From positions 23,454 through 87,453 of the forward strand of contig CAXBLY010000010.1 in the NCBI GenBank assembly GCA_963976865.1: DNA of 64,000 nt, written 5' to 3'. Below, in pieces: positions 25,932-33,466 of the stretch (positions are counted from its first letter, which is position 1; the number at the start of each line of letters is the position of its first letter). The notes beneath the pieces were generated by a model. The model did not search any database, was not told where the DNA came from, and saw nothing but the letters and a program-made list of their open reading frames with translations. The position numbers and the translations under genes were made by a program. Source of the DNA: UBA1858 sp963976865 (GTDB lineage: Bacteria; Pseudomonadota; Gammaproteobacteria; UBA4575).

Positions 25932-28181
25932 ATGTATTTAAGCAGAGTTAAATTGAACAACTTTCGTCGATTATCCAATGTATCAATAGGTATGGACGAG
26001 GATATTTCAATCTTTGTGGGAGCGAATAACAGTGGCAAGACGTCCGTTGCGCAGGCCATGCATTTGTTTCTTGCAGGTGCTCGCGATCGCTTCTCTTTCC
26101 ACGATATAAGTGCATGCCGTTGGGCCACAGTTGAAGCCTTTGCAAACGGTGAAGAAGGTGCCGCTCTTCCTATAATATCTATCGACCTGTGGTTCGCTGT
26201 CGAAGAACAAGATCTTCACCGCGTGATCGATCTTCTTCCTCGTCTTGACTGGCAGGGAACTCATGTCGGCATTAAGATAGCTTTCGCTCCGCAGAATCAG
26301 GATGAAACACTCATACGCTTTAAGGAAAAGTATGCAGAAGCTCAACAACAAGCAGTAGATATACCTCTTCTAGAAGGTGAAGAGCCGTATATAGCACCTC
26401 CAAGAACGCTTCGAGAATTCTTGGAATTAGAATTACATCGTGAGTATGAATTCAAATACTATGTTCTTGATGAAGCGCAGTACAGCGAAGATTATGAACC
26501 GAATGAAGGTTATGAACCCCAGGAATTACTCAAAGAACATGGCCGTACCGGCAAAGATATTATTAATTCTCTTTTGAAGGTTGATTTCTTGCACGCTCAA
26601 CGGCACTTGTCAGATAGTTCCGGAGGCGGTCGTACTGAAGAACTTTCGCGCCATCTGAGTCGTTACTATGCGCGAAATCTTGAACGCCATAGCGAAGACT
26701 ACAACGCAATAAGAGCTCTAGCTACTTCCGAAGACCACTTAAACCAACACCTAGAGCAGGTCTTCGCTGAAACGTTCAGACGACTGGAGCAACTTGGGTA
26801 TCCAGGTTTTGCGAATCCTCGCCTTTTAATAAAGTCGGCGCTGAATCCCGCCACTGTGATGAATAGCCAAGACGGAGCACATGTGCATTATGCCCTTCAC
26901 GATGGAGATGACGGTCTATCGTTGCCCGATAAATATAACGGGCTCGGCTTCAAAAATCTGATCTATATGGTGGTAGAGTTATTAGACCTGCATGCTCAGT
27001 GGATGGCAATCGAAAACAATCGTCCACCTTTTCACCTCGTTTTTGTCGAAGAACCTGAAGCACACCTACACGCGCAACTGCAGCAAGTATTTGTGAACAA
27101 GGTGCTTGATATTCTTAGAGATGAAGCAGATGACCCAGAGACGTTTCGAACGCAGCTTGTTCTTACTACTCATTCACCTCACATATTGTACGAGCGTGGT
27201 TTCAAACCTATTAGGTATTTCCGGCGTGAAAACACTGGGATTGAACAAACCTCCCAAGTATTGAACCTGTCAGAGTTTTATCAAAGGACGGCAAACCCCA
27301 GCAGAGATTTCTTGGTACGCTACCTCAAGCTCACGCATTGCGATCTTTTTTTTGCCGATGCTGCTGTACTGGTGGAGGGCAATGTCGAAAGACTCGTTAT
27401 ACCACAAATGATCATGAAAGCTGCGCCAGGTCTGCGATCAAGTTACCTGAGCATTCTTGAAATTGGCGGCGCGTTCGGTCATCTATTTCGCACTCTGATT
27501 GAGTTTCTTGGAATAACAACACTGGTCATTACCGATCTTGATAGTGTGCACTTAGTGGCCGCAGAACCCGGTGAGATTGATGATGAAGACGAGGAAGAAA
27601 ATGCTCTGAACGCTACTGGCGATGAGAATATGGACGGAAATAACGCAGTGCGAAGAACTAAGAAAACCTGCACTCCAGAGACTCCAGAGGCAGTGACATC
27701 TAACCAGATGCTTATTCAGTGGCTTCCAGAGTGCGAAAGGATAGACGAACTTCTCACTCTTCCAGCAGAGGATAAAGAACTTCTTGCCGATGCTAACGGA
27801 CTCGGTGCTGTGCGAGTCACTTATCCCTGCACTGTTGAACTGAACTGGAATGGAAAAACCGCTAACCGGGCCGGTCGGACTCTCGAAGCTGCATTCGCAT
27901 ACGAAAACCTCGAATGGGCTCAACAATACGATAACCGAGATCTGAAGCTACGACTACGTGATCCAGTGGATGTGGCGGACCTAGCATTACGGCTTCATAA
28001 CAAGATACGTAAAGACAGCTTTAAAAAGACTGATTTTGCATTGGCCTTGTTGGCCAAAGATCCTAGAGCTTGGACTGTTCCGCAATATATTGCAGAAGGC
28101 CTACGGTGGCTAGAAGAGACGCTGGGCGTGACAGAAGTCAACGATGAAGTTAGTGACCAGGAAGAAAACGAAGCAGAATGA
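25932..28181 (+). CDS. OLD family nuclease with ABC ATPase and TOPRIM domains (GajA-like)
   Basis: This 749-aa protein has an N-terminal SMC/ABC-type ATPase: Walker A GANNSGKTS at residues 30-38, a GLGFKNLIYM signature-like segment, Walker B FVEEPEAHLHAQ near 370-381 and the H-loop TTHSPHI. A TOPRIM nuclease domain follows, with the conserved Glu in LVEGNVERL (~480-488) and ITDLDS (~532-537). An acidic low-complexity insert (~545-565) and a helical C-terminal part finish the protein. Class 2 OLD proteins sit next to a UvrD-like helicase, as here (ATGA overlap), the layout of the Gabija anti-phage system. The protein is longer than the B. cereus GajA I recall (~580 aa), so it may be a divergent subtype. 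Confidence 0.85.
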   Translation: MYLSRVKLNNFRRLSNVSIGMDEDISIFVGANNSGKTSVAQAMHLFLAGARDRFSFHDISACRWATVEAFANGEEGAALPIISIDLWFAVEEQDLHRVIDLLPRLDWQGTHVGIKIAFAPQNQDETLIRFKEKYAEAQQQAVDIPLLEGEEPYIAPPRTLREFLELELHREYEFKYYVLDEAQYSEDYEPNEGYEPQELLKEHGRTGKDIINSLLKVDFLHAQRHLSDSSGGGRTEELSRHLSRYYARNLERHSEDYNAIRALATSEDHLNQHLEQVFAETFRRLEQLGYPGFANPRLLIKSALNPATVMNSQDGAHVHYALHDGDDGLSLPDKYNGLGFKNLIYMVVELLDLHAQWMAIENNRPPFHLVFVEEPEAHLHAQLQQVFVNKVLDILRDEADDPETFRTQLVLTTHSPHILYERGFKPIRYFRRENTGIEQTSQVLNLSEFYQRTANPSRDFLVRYLKLTHCDLFFADAAVLVEGNVERLVIPQMIMKAAPGLRSSYLSILEIGGAFGHLFRTLIEFLGITTLVITDLDSVHLVAAEPGEIDDEDEEENALNATGDENMDGNNAVRRTKKTCTPETPEAVTSNQMLIQWLPECERIDELLTLPAEDKELLADANGLGAVRVTYPCTVELNWNGKTANRAGRTLEAAFAYENLEWAQQYDNRDLKLRLRDPVDVADLALRLHNKIRKDSFKKTDFALALLAKDPRAWTVPQYIAEGLRWLEETLGVTEVNDEVSDQEENEAE

Positions 28182-30058
28182 CGAGTAGGATTGGAAGACC
28201 CGACACAGAAACGGACGTAGAGCTGCATCAGCGTCTAAGTGCCAATGGCAGTCGTCATTTTGTGATGGTTGCAGGGGCTGGGTCCGGTAAAACAACTTCA
28301 CTGGTGAAGGCGCTGGCCTATCTTGAATTGGACCAGGGATCAGTCCTGCGACGTAAAGGTCAAAAGATTGCCTGTATTACATTTACAGATGTCGCAGTCA
28401 ATGAAATCCGATCTGACGTGGGTGCTGACCCGCTTTATCATGTATCTACTATTCACAGTTTTCTTTGGGAGAACATCAAGCCTTTTCAGAATGACATTAT
28501 AGAATGGGTTAGTAGACGCTTATATCAAAAGATCGAAGAAGCTCAAGAAAAGATAGATAAGCCACGGACTCATAAAAAGACCAAAGATCGTGCTGCTGAA
28601 AACATCACCAGATATCAAAGCCAAATGCAGCAAATTAAAAGCGTAAAATGTTTTAAGTACGGTACTGGAAGTGATTACTCCAATGGCATACTTGGGCATA
28701 GCGATATACTAAAGATCGGTCCTACCTTCATCAGAGAACATCCATTGATGCGACGTGTAATCGTTCAACGCTATCCGATAATCTTTGTCGATGAGAGTCA
28801 GGATACTGATCCAGATTTTGTAGATTCATTACGTACAGTTGCAGATGAAAACCAAAACGGATTCTGTGTTGGCTTTTTTGGCGATCCCGTCCAAAAGATT
28901 TACATGCAAGGTGCCGGACAGATTCCGACCGAAGAAGGATGGTCCAAGCTTGAAAAACCGGAGAATTTTAGATGCCCACAAAGTGTATTGCGAGTCATCA
29001 ATTGTATTCGGGCAGAAGATGATGGATTAGAACAAACCCGAGGTCGTTGCGAACTACAGAACGGTGAATTACTGCCTGTAGAAGGGACGGCGCGTATTTT
29101 GATTATGCCGGATGATGACCAACGCCAGGATCGCCTTGATGCTGCACGAAATTGGCTCGCCGAACGAGATGGTGACAATAACTGGTTAGTTGATGAAAAC
29201 GAAGAAGTATTGCGTCTACTTGTCCTTGTCCACCGTGTATCTGCCATCAGGCTTGGTTTCCCAAACCTATATTCAGCATTGAATGACAAATCAACAGAAA
29301 GTTTGAGTTCAGGAGTTGTTGACGGAACAGCCTGGGTGCTGAGGCCTTTCCTAAAGTTTATTTTGCCATTGCTTCTGGCGCATCGGGAGAATCGCCACTT
29401 TGAGATTATGCGCCTGCTTCGAAAGTATTGCCCGAAATTGCAAACTGATGCGCTTACTGGCTTGAATACTTCTGATGTTTTGAATGAGCTACAAGAAGAT
29501 ATATCTGCTTTAGATGAAATGCTAGGCGTTGCAGCTAGAAGCCATATTGGCGATGTAATGAAGTTGCTTCGGGATAGGCAGATATATACTTTGGATGAAC
29601 GTTATCATCAACTAGTAGATGATTTTACAGTTGCGAAGCCGGTTGCCGATCCTGCCCCTGAAAATGCTGCTCTAAGATTCATGCAATGCAAAGCGAACGA
29701 ATTATGGGGATATCGTCGCTACATTGAAAAACTCTCACCCTTCGCTACACAACAGGGAATAAAGGGCGCCGAGTTTGACAAAGTGTTGGTTGTGGTTGAT
29801 GACAAGGAACGGCAGTTGCCAGGTTATTCATATGGTAAATATTTTGGAGTAACACCTCTTTCAGAAACTGACGAAAAGAATATAGATCTCGGTAAGGATT
29901 CCGTGATCGATCGAACTCGACGTCTTTTCTATGTATGTTGTTCACGTGCACGTTCCGACCTTGCAGTTGCGATGTTTACAGACAACCCGGAAGATATGCA
30001 AAGAGCTATTGTAGATCGAGGTCTTTTTGAACCACAGAGTATCCATTTGCTGGATTGA
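28178..30058 (+). CDS. UvrD/PcrA-like superfamily 1 helicase (GajB-like)
   Basis: This 626-aa SF1 helicase-like protein has motif I GAGSGKT at 33-39, TFTDVAVNEIR (Ia-like), motif II VDESQD near 204-209, motif III FFGDPVQ, ENFRCP (IV), GIKGAEFDKVLVVVDD (V) and RRLFYVCCSRA (VI) near 581-591. All ATPase motifs look intact. It overlaps the OLD nuclease by four bases, so the two are translationally coupled. In Gabija, the GajB partner senses DNA ends and works with GajA. It is longer than the GajB I recall (~500 aa). Defence function is inferred from the pairing and the island setting. Confidence 0.85.
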   Translation: MTSRIGRPDTETDVELHQRLSANGSRHFVMVAGAGSGKTTSLVKALAYLELDQGSVLRRKGQKIACITFTDVAVNEIRSDVGADPLYHVSTIHSFLWENIKPFQNDIIEWVSRRLYQKIEEAQEKIDKPRTHKKTKDRAAENITRYQSQMQQIKSVKCFKYGTGSDYSNGILGHSDILKIGPTFIREHPLMRRVIVQRYPIIFVDESQDTDPDFVDSLRTVADENQNGFCVGFFGDPVQKIYMQGAGQIPTEEGWSKLEKPENFRCPQSVLRVINCIRAEDDGLEQTRGRCELQNGELLPVEGTARILIMPDDDQRQDRLDAARNWLAERDGDNNWLVDENEEVLRLLVLVHRVSAIRLGFPNLYSALNDKSTESLSSGVVDGTAWVLRPFLKFILPLLLAHRENRHFEIMRLLRKYCPKLQTDALTGLNTSDVLNELQEDISALDEMLGVAARSHIGDVMKLLRDRQIYTLDERYHQLVDDFTVAKPVADPAPENAALRFMQCKANELWGYRRYIEKLSPFATQQGIKGAEFDKVLVVVDDKERQLPGYSYGKYFGVTPLSETDEKNIDLGKDSVIDRTRRLFYVCCSRARSDLAVAMFTDNPEDMQRAIVDRGLFEPQSIHLLD

Positions 30059-30296
30059 AAATCCTAACTGAACGATCTAATTCAGTGTCCGGTTTTGCCG
30101 AAGGATTATTGAAATGCAGTTATTGATAGGACTCTAAATGATCTTTTGCAATGTTCGAAAATTTACTATGTGCTGTGTAAAAAACACTAACGAGTTTGTC
30201 AAAATGAATAAGTGGATGGTTACTGAGTAGGTTAAGGCTAACCATGTACTACTCCCCACCTCTTGCGTAAGTTAATTTAAGTAATAAGCTTACATC

Positions 30297-31097
30297 ATGT
30301 CACTTTATACGGATTGGGAATCTATGAATCTAACGACACCACAGCTTTTAGCAGATCTTCAGTTAGCAATAAAAGCGCAACGAGAGCTTTTGGATTCATT
30401 TAAGGTGGCGCGTAAATCGAACGTTACCAAAGTGTACATGCTACTTTTGGTGCACGGAATAAATCGCAAAGCGATAGGTGCACTGTCACTATACCAACAC
30501 GATCACTATGATGCAGCCGGGCCTATAATTCGTTCGGCAATCAGCCTATATATTGACTTCTTAAACACATCTAAACACGATGACTATCCATTATATCTTG
30601 ATTATTTAAGCGGCAATCACTGGAAGAAGTCGTTGACGGCCCATCAACAATCGCCTGATTCCCCTTATAGCCAAGCAATTGCCGATGCAGCGGCTGACCA
30701 TCAACTAGAGAACCTGGATAATATGATTGCTGATCAAGATCAAAGACTTCAGAAAATTAAGGCCAAGTTGAGCGACAAGTATTACAATGGAAATAAAATA
30801 GACACAAGTGAATACCGGAAGTTTAAACTAGCCAATAAGTTGCGTGAATACGACGGTTTATATCGAATGTTATCTCGCAATGTCCATGGAAACATTGATT
30901 CGCTAGTTGGAAGGCTTGACGAGGATATGTTCTGGTGCTGGCCACCTCTACCTGAGAAAGCGTCCAAAGTAGAGATTTCGCTACTACTCGATGTAATTAT
31001 CGATTCGACTCTAATACTTTCCAAAGAATATCGGAAAAAAGTAGCGCACATCCGACAACTAAGAGTGAAACACGCTGAAGTGATGAATTTGATGTGA
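30297..31097 (+). CDS. DUF5677-like protein in the defence island
   Basis: This 266-aa, mostly helical cytoplasmic protein shows the pattern of the DUF5677/DUF6988-type families: an N-terminal helix pair, AAGPIIRSAISLYIDFLN around residues 77-94, and a YRMLSRNVHGNIDSLVG segment near 188-204. The histidine-containing SxxVHG motif is the family's best-kept feature. The function is unknown. It starts 238 bases after the helicase without a clear Shine-Dalgarno sequence, so it is probably a separate transcription unit. Such proteins often occur as cargo beside defence genes; whether it belongs to the system is open. Confidence 0.62.
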   Translation: MSLYTDWESMNLTTPQLLADLQLAIKAQRELLDSFKVARKSNVTKVYMLLLVHGINRKAIGALSLYQHDHYDAAGPIIRSAISLYIDFLNTSKHDDYPLYLDYLSGNHWKKSLTAHQQSPDSPYSQAIADAAADHQLENLDNMIADQDQRLQKIKAKLSDKYYNGNKIDTSEYRKFKLANKLREYDGLYRMLSRNVHGNIDSLVGRLDEDMFWCWPPLPEKASKVEISLLLDVIIDSTLILSKEYRKKVAHIRQLRVKHAEVMNLM

Positions 31098-31144
31098 CAT
31101 CATGCTGGGTGTTTAATACTGTCACTGACAGGATCGAAAAAAAA

Positions 31145-31669
31145 TTACTCATTTTGAATTGCTAGCCTTTCGCTGAATTTGAAAATAATATCTTCTAATT
31201 CATCTTTGCTCATTAATCCGTTGTCGAATCGGCTGTGCTCGTTAGTACTCATGCGTGATAATACTATTGAAGATGAAATATCATACAAATTGGAAAGCAT
31301 AGCCAAGTCATGGTCGTTACTACTCCTCAGCAAGTCGCAAGGGTGCAAGTTACAGACCTCTTTATCCAATGTAGTTGGTTCATCATTATGAAAATTGCTG
31401 GTGATATCAACTGAGGGACTCACTTGCGGGCTTGCAGGTAAATTCTTGAGGTATCTCTTAAAAGCATTGTCAAAATCACTTTTTCGATAACCTCGTTTGC
31501 CATGAGGGTATCCATCAAACACGCCTGGATATGGTTTGATGTTTAGTTCTTTTACCATGCTTGCCAGCCGTGTAGGGGTGATAGGGCGACCATCAGCGAT
31601 TTCTGGCCATGGACGTTCCTCCATTTGGATTAAGTGTTTTATAATTTCATCTGAAGGCAGTTTATCCAC
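31145..31669 (-). pseudogene. C-terminal fragment of a DUF3631 mobile-element protein
   Basis: This 174-aa frame starts at a GTG without a ribosome site, and an in-frame TAA lies at 31682-31684 just upstream. The residues EIIKHLIQMEERPWPEIADG, RPITPTRLASMVKELNI and KRGYRKSDFDNAFKRYL match the C-terminal part of DUF3631 proteins, which are encoded by integrative elements, phages and plasmids, often fused to a primase or helicase. The N-terminal catalytic part is missing. A poorly conserved tail follows. I read it as a remnant of the element that brought the island, although it could be a shortened gene still in use. Confidence 0.6.
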
Positions 31670-31766
31670 ATGTTTGAACTTTTAACTGTTGAATAACTGC
31701 TTGTGAGCTGTTAGCCGAATGTTTCATATAGTGTGTAATATAATTTAATGGCGGTCTTTCATTAAT

Positions 31767-32039
31767 ATGTATAGTAAAAAAATCAAACCTGAAAAAATAA
31801 TTTGGAGTTATATTTTTTGGTCAATATTTGTTTTAGGGTTATACATTTATACTGTTCTGAACACATATTTTGAAAGAGGTGATTTTTGCATAACAGTACC
31901 AGGCAGACACACTAACAGTTATATTTGTGCAAATGAATTTTTGTTGTTATTTCTTATCATTTCTTTTTTTTATGTCAGCATTGGAATTCATTTATTTCTT
32001 AAGGGTATCGGTAAAAGAGGGTTTAGTTTTTTGTGGTGA
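31767..32039 (+). CDS. Small membrane protein, two TM helices
   Basis: This 90-aa protein is not recognised. Two hydrophobic segments are visible (IIWSYIFWSIFVLGLYIYTV and FLLLFLIISFFYVSIGIHLF) with a short loop between them that holds two cysteines. The codon use and base composition are very AT-rich, unlike the flanking chromosome. It is followed 17 bases later by a copy of the interspersed repeat. It may be cargo or cassette-like DNA. Confidence 0.45.
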   Translation: MYSKKIKPEKIIWSYIFWSIFVLGLYIYTVLNTYFERGDFCITVPGRHTNSYICANEFLLLFLIISFFYVSIGIHLFLKGIGKRGFSFLW

Positions 32040-32056
32040 TTAATGATTAACACTAG

Positions 32057-32088
32057 AATGATTGCTATTGAACCGGGACCAGACATTG
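32057..32088 (+). repeat. Interspersed repeat copy 1
   Basis: A diverged copy with AATGATTGCTATTG at the left and CCAGACATTG at the right. It follows the first small ORF and matches copies at 32460, 32950 and, inverted, 36628. Confidence 0.6.
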
Positions 32089-32191
32089 TTATAGAAACAT
32101 AGTAGTAAAATAAGGTGTAATTATTCAAAAAGAACAAACAAGAAATTATCTGGGAACTGCGGCTTTAATTATTTCAGCGGCACCTATAATT

Positions 32192-32455
32192 TTGGTATGT
32201 AGCATGATAATTCATGACTTAATACCCAATAGCACGTTTCGGAATTCTATAAGAAACTTTATAGGCAAGATTCTTGAACCTCTATTTTATTTTTGGCAAA
32301 TTATCTTATTGATAGGTGCTATTGGGTTTATTTTGTCTTTAATATCATTTATACGTTTTCGTATTTATTCACATCTAATAGTAGGCATAATTGCTCTACT
32401 TTGCTCTGGATTCATGTGCTTTATTATTGTAGCTGTTATGAATTCTGGTATATAA
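32192..32455 (+). CDS. Small membrane protein with uncertain start
   Basis: The frame can be read as 87 aa from a TTG at 32192, but it is open from a TAA at about 32111. The upstream residues (NYLGTAALIISAAPIILV) look like a genuine membrane helix, so the real N-terminus is probably missing its ATG or uses a rare start. A second and a third hydrophobic helix follow (FWQIILLIGAIGFILSLI, LIVGIIALLCSGFMCFIIVA). No family is recognised. The sequence is AT-rich. A repeat copy begins five bases after its stop. Confidence 0.42.
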   Translation: MVCSMIIHDLIPNSTFRNSIRNFIGKILEPLFYFWQIILLIGAIGFILSLISFIRFRIYSHLIVGIIALLCSGFMCFIIVAVMNSGI

Positions 32456-32459
32456 CTTA

Positions 32460-32490
32460 AATGACCGCTATTGAGCCGAATGCAGACTGC
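32460..32490 (+). repeat. Interspersed repeat copy 2
   Basis: The left half reads AATGACCGCTATTGAGCCGA and the right half TGCAGAC. It lies directly after the second small ORF. Confidence 0.65.
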
Positions 32491-32511
32491 TTACAAAGAT
32501 GAAATGGCTAA

Positions 32512-32934
32512 ATGTTTAATAAAATTTTGAAAAGACTAGGTAAACATTTTCAGGTAAGAAGATATGCTTACGAGTTTCCGTATTATATTGCAAGAGAATA
32601 CTCTGCAAAAGAAAAGTACTCTGTTTCTGAGATAGAAAGCATAATAACTAAATATAATTTTTCTGGTGAGTTTAATTATTACGGTCATGCTCTTTTCATT
32701 ACGGAAGATGAATATAATAACTTATTTATCCATGCTGATAGTGTGGAAAGTTATGACGTATGTAGAAGGAAAGTATCTAAAATACTAAAAATAAATAAAA
32801 GAAGCTTTGGCTTCCATGAATTAATTACTCGTTCTCGATACCCAGGTGCCATTACGATTACTAAAGACGATGAAGGCAACTTTGTTTATAGCATAGCCGA
32901 TTTTTTAGACTCATCAGCCATGGGTGGACACTAA
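32512..32934 (+). CDS. Small hypothetical protein, possibly DUF6559-like
   Basis: This 140-aa cytoplasmic protein has a basic helical N-terminus (MFNKILKRLGKHFQVRRYAY) and a YSVSEIESIITKYNFSG helix. The YYGHALFITEDEYNNL stretch resembles small gammaproteobacterial proteins I associate with DUF6559; the match is from memory and uncertain. The C-terminal part is acidic. The function is unknown. It lies between repeat copies 2 and 3 in AT-rich DNA. Confidence 0.5.
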   Translation: MFNKILKRLGKHFQVRRYAYEFPYYIAREYSAKEKYSVSEIESIITKYNFSGEFNYYGHALFITEDEYNNLFIHADSVESYDVCRRKVSKILKINKRSFGFHELITRSRYPGAITITKDDEGNFVYSIADFLDSSAMGGH

Positions 32935-32949
32935 ATTCCTTTTTGATCA

Positions 32950-32982
32950 AATGACCGCTATTGCGCCGAAAGCAGACATTGG
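32950..32982 (+). repeat. Interspersed repeat copy 3
   Basis: The left half reads AATGACCGCTATTGCGCCGA and the right half AAGCAGACATTGG. It lies 16 bases after the third small ORF. Confidence 0.65.
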
Positions 32983-33096
32983 ATTATCTAATATATTTAA
33001 TTGCTATTAAGTAAATTCAATTATTCATAGAGCAGGTCTTTATTAGACGTTTTGTGGTTAAATAACTGAAAGTATTGGAATTAGGTGCAGTCCTTA

Positions 33097-33140
33097 AATC
33101 AGTCGGTCGGGGGATCGGCTCCTCTCGCTGGCTCCATAAA
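33097..33140 (+). repeat. Partial tRNA-Thr 3' end, attachment-site remnant
   Basis: The 44 bases match the 3' end of tRNA-Thr(TGT) at 25500-25543, including CCA and the next four bases, with four substitutions. It has no acceptor 5' half or anticodon, so it cannot be a tRNA. It marks the right border of the island. Confidence 0.82.
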
Positions 33141-33466
33141 ATCTATTATTTACTCATTTTCATGAGTACTACTGTTTAACCTAAGTGGTAGATGTCTGAT
33201 ATTTTCCTATATGACCGTCTAATTATTCTGATTGGAGAATAATATAAGCAATCAACTATGGTGGGATTGTTCCAAAGGGGACTGTTACTATGCGTATTTG
33301 GTACTTTTAATAAACTTGCTACAAACAAATTAGCATTTGAACGGACCATATATTTATTTGGTGCGTATGATTTTTAGTCTAATTTGTGATATTCAGGGTT
33401 TAAGTCGATTATTTCCGGATTACTTGAATCTAAGACTAAAATCAGGAAAGAGAGATATTTAGAGAC
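33141..33466. other. AT-rich spacer right of the island border
   Basis: About 325 bases lie between the tRNA remnant and the SLC13 gene. I see no gene, clear promoter or repeat in it. Confidence 0.4.

Larger units (their letters stand above)
25544..33140. mobile_element. Decayed tRNA-Thr genomic island with defence cargo
   Basis: The island is bounded on the left by tRNA-Thr(TGT). On the right it ends at a 44-nt copy of the tRNA 3' end (40 of 44 bases match by eye), the duplication expected when an element integrates into a tRNA gene. It carries an OLD/UvrD pair, a DUF5677-like gene, a DUF3631 fragment and small AT-rich ORFs with interspersed repeats. No integrase is seen, so mobility is probably lost. 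The four mismatches in the right copy suggest an old event. Confidence 0.72.

Noticed and set aside
30138..30230. Short plus-strand frame of 30 aa between helicase and DUF5677-like gene
   Set aside because: Only a weak ribosome-like sequence and no recognisable feature; it is probably chance.
31690..31750. Possible further copy of the interspersed repeat (inverted)
   Set aside because: Only a short GACCGCCATT-like part matches on the minus strand; the right half is absent.
31767..32982. Integron gene cassettes with attC sites
   Set aside because: The repeats lack the GTTRRRY/RYYYAAC cores and no integrase is visible; only the layout is similar.
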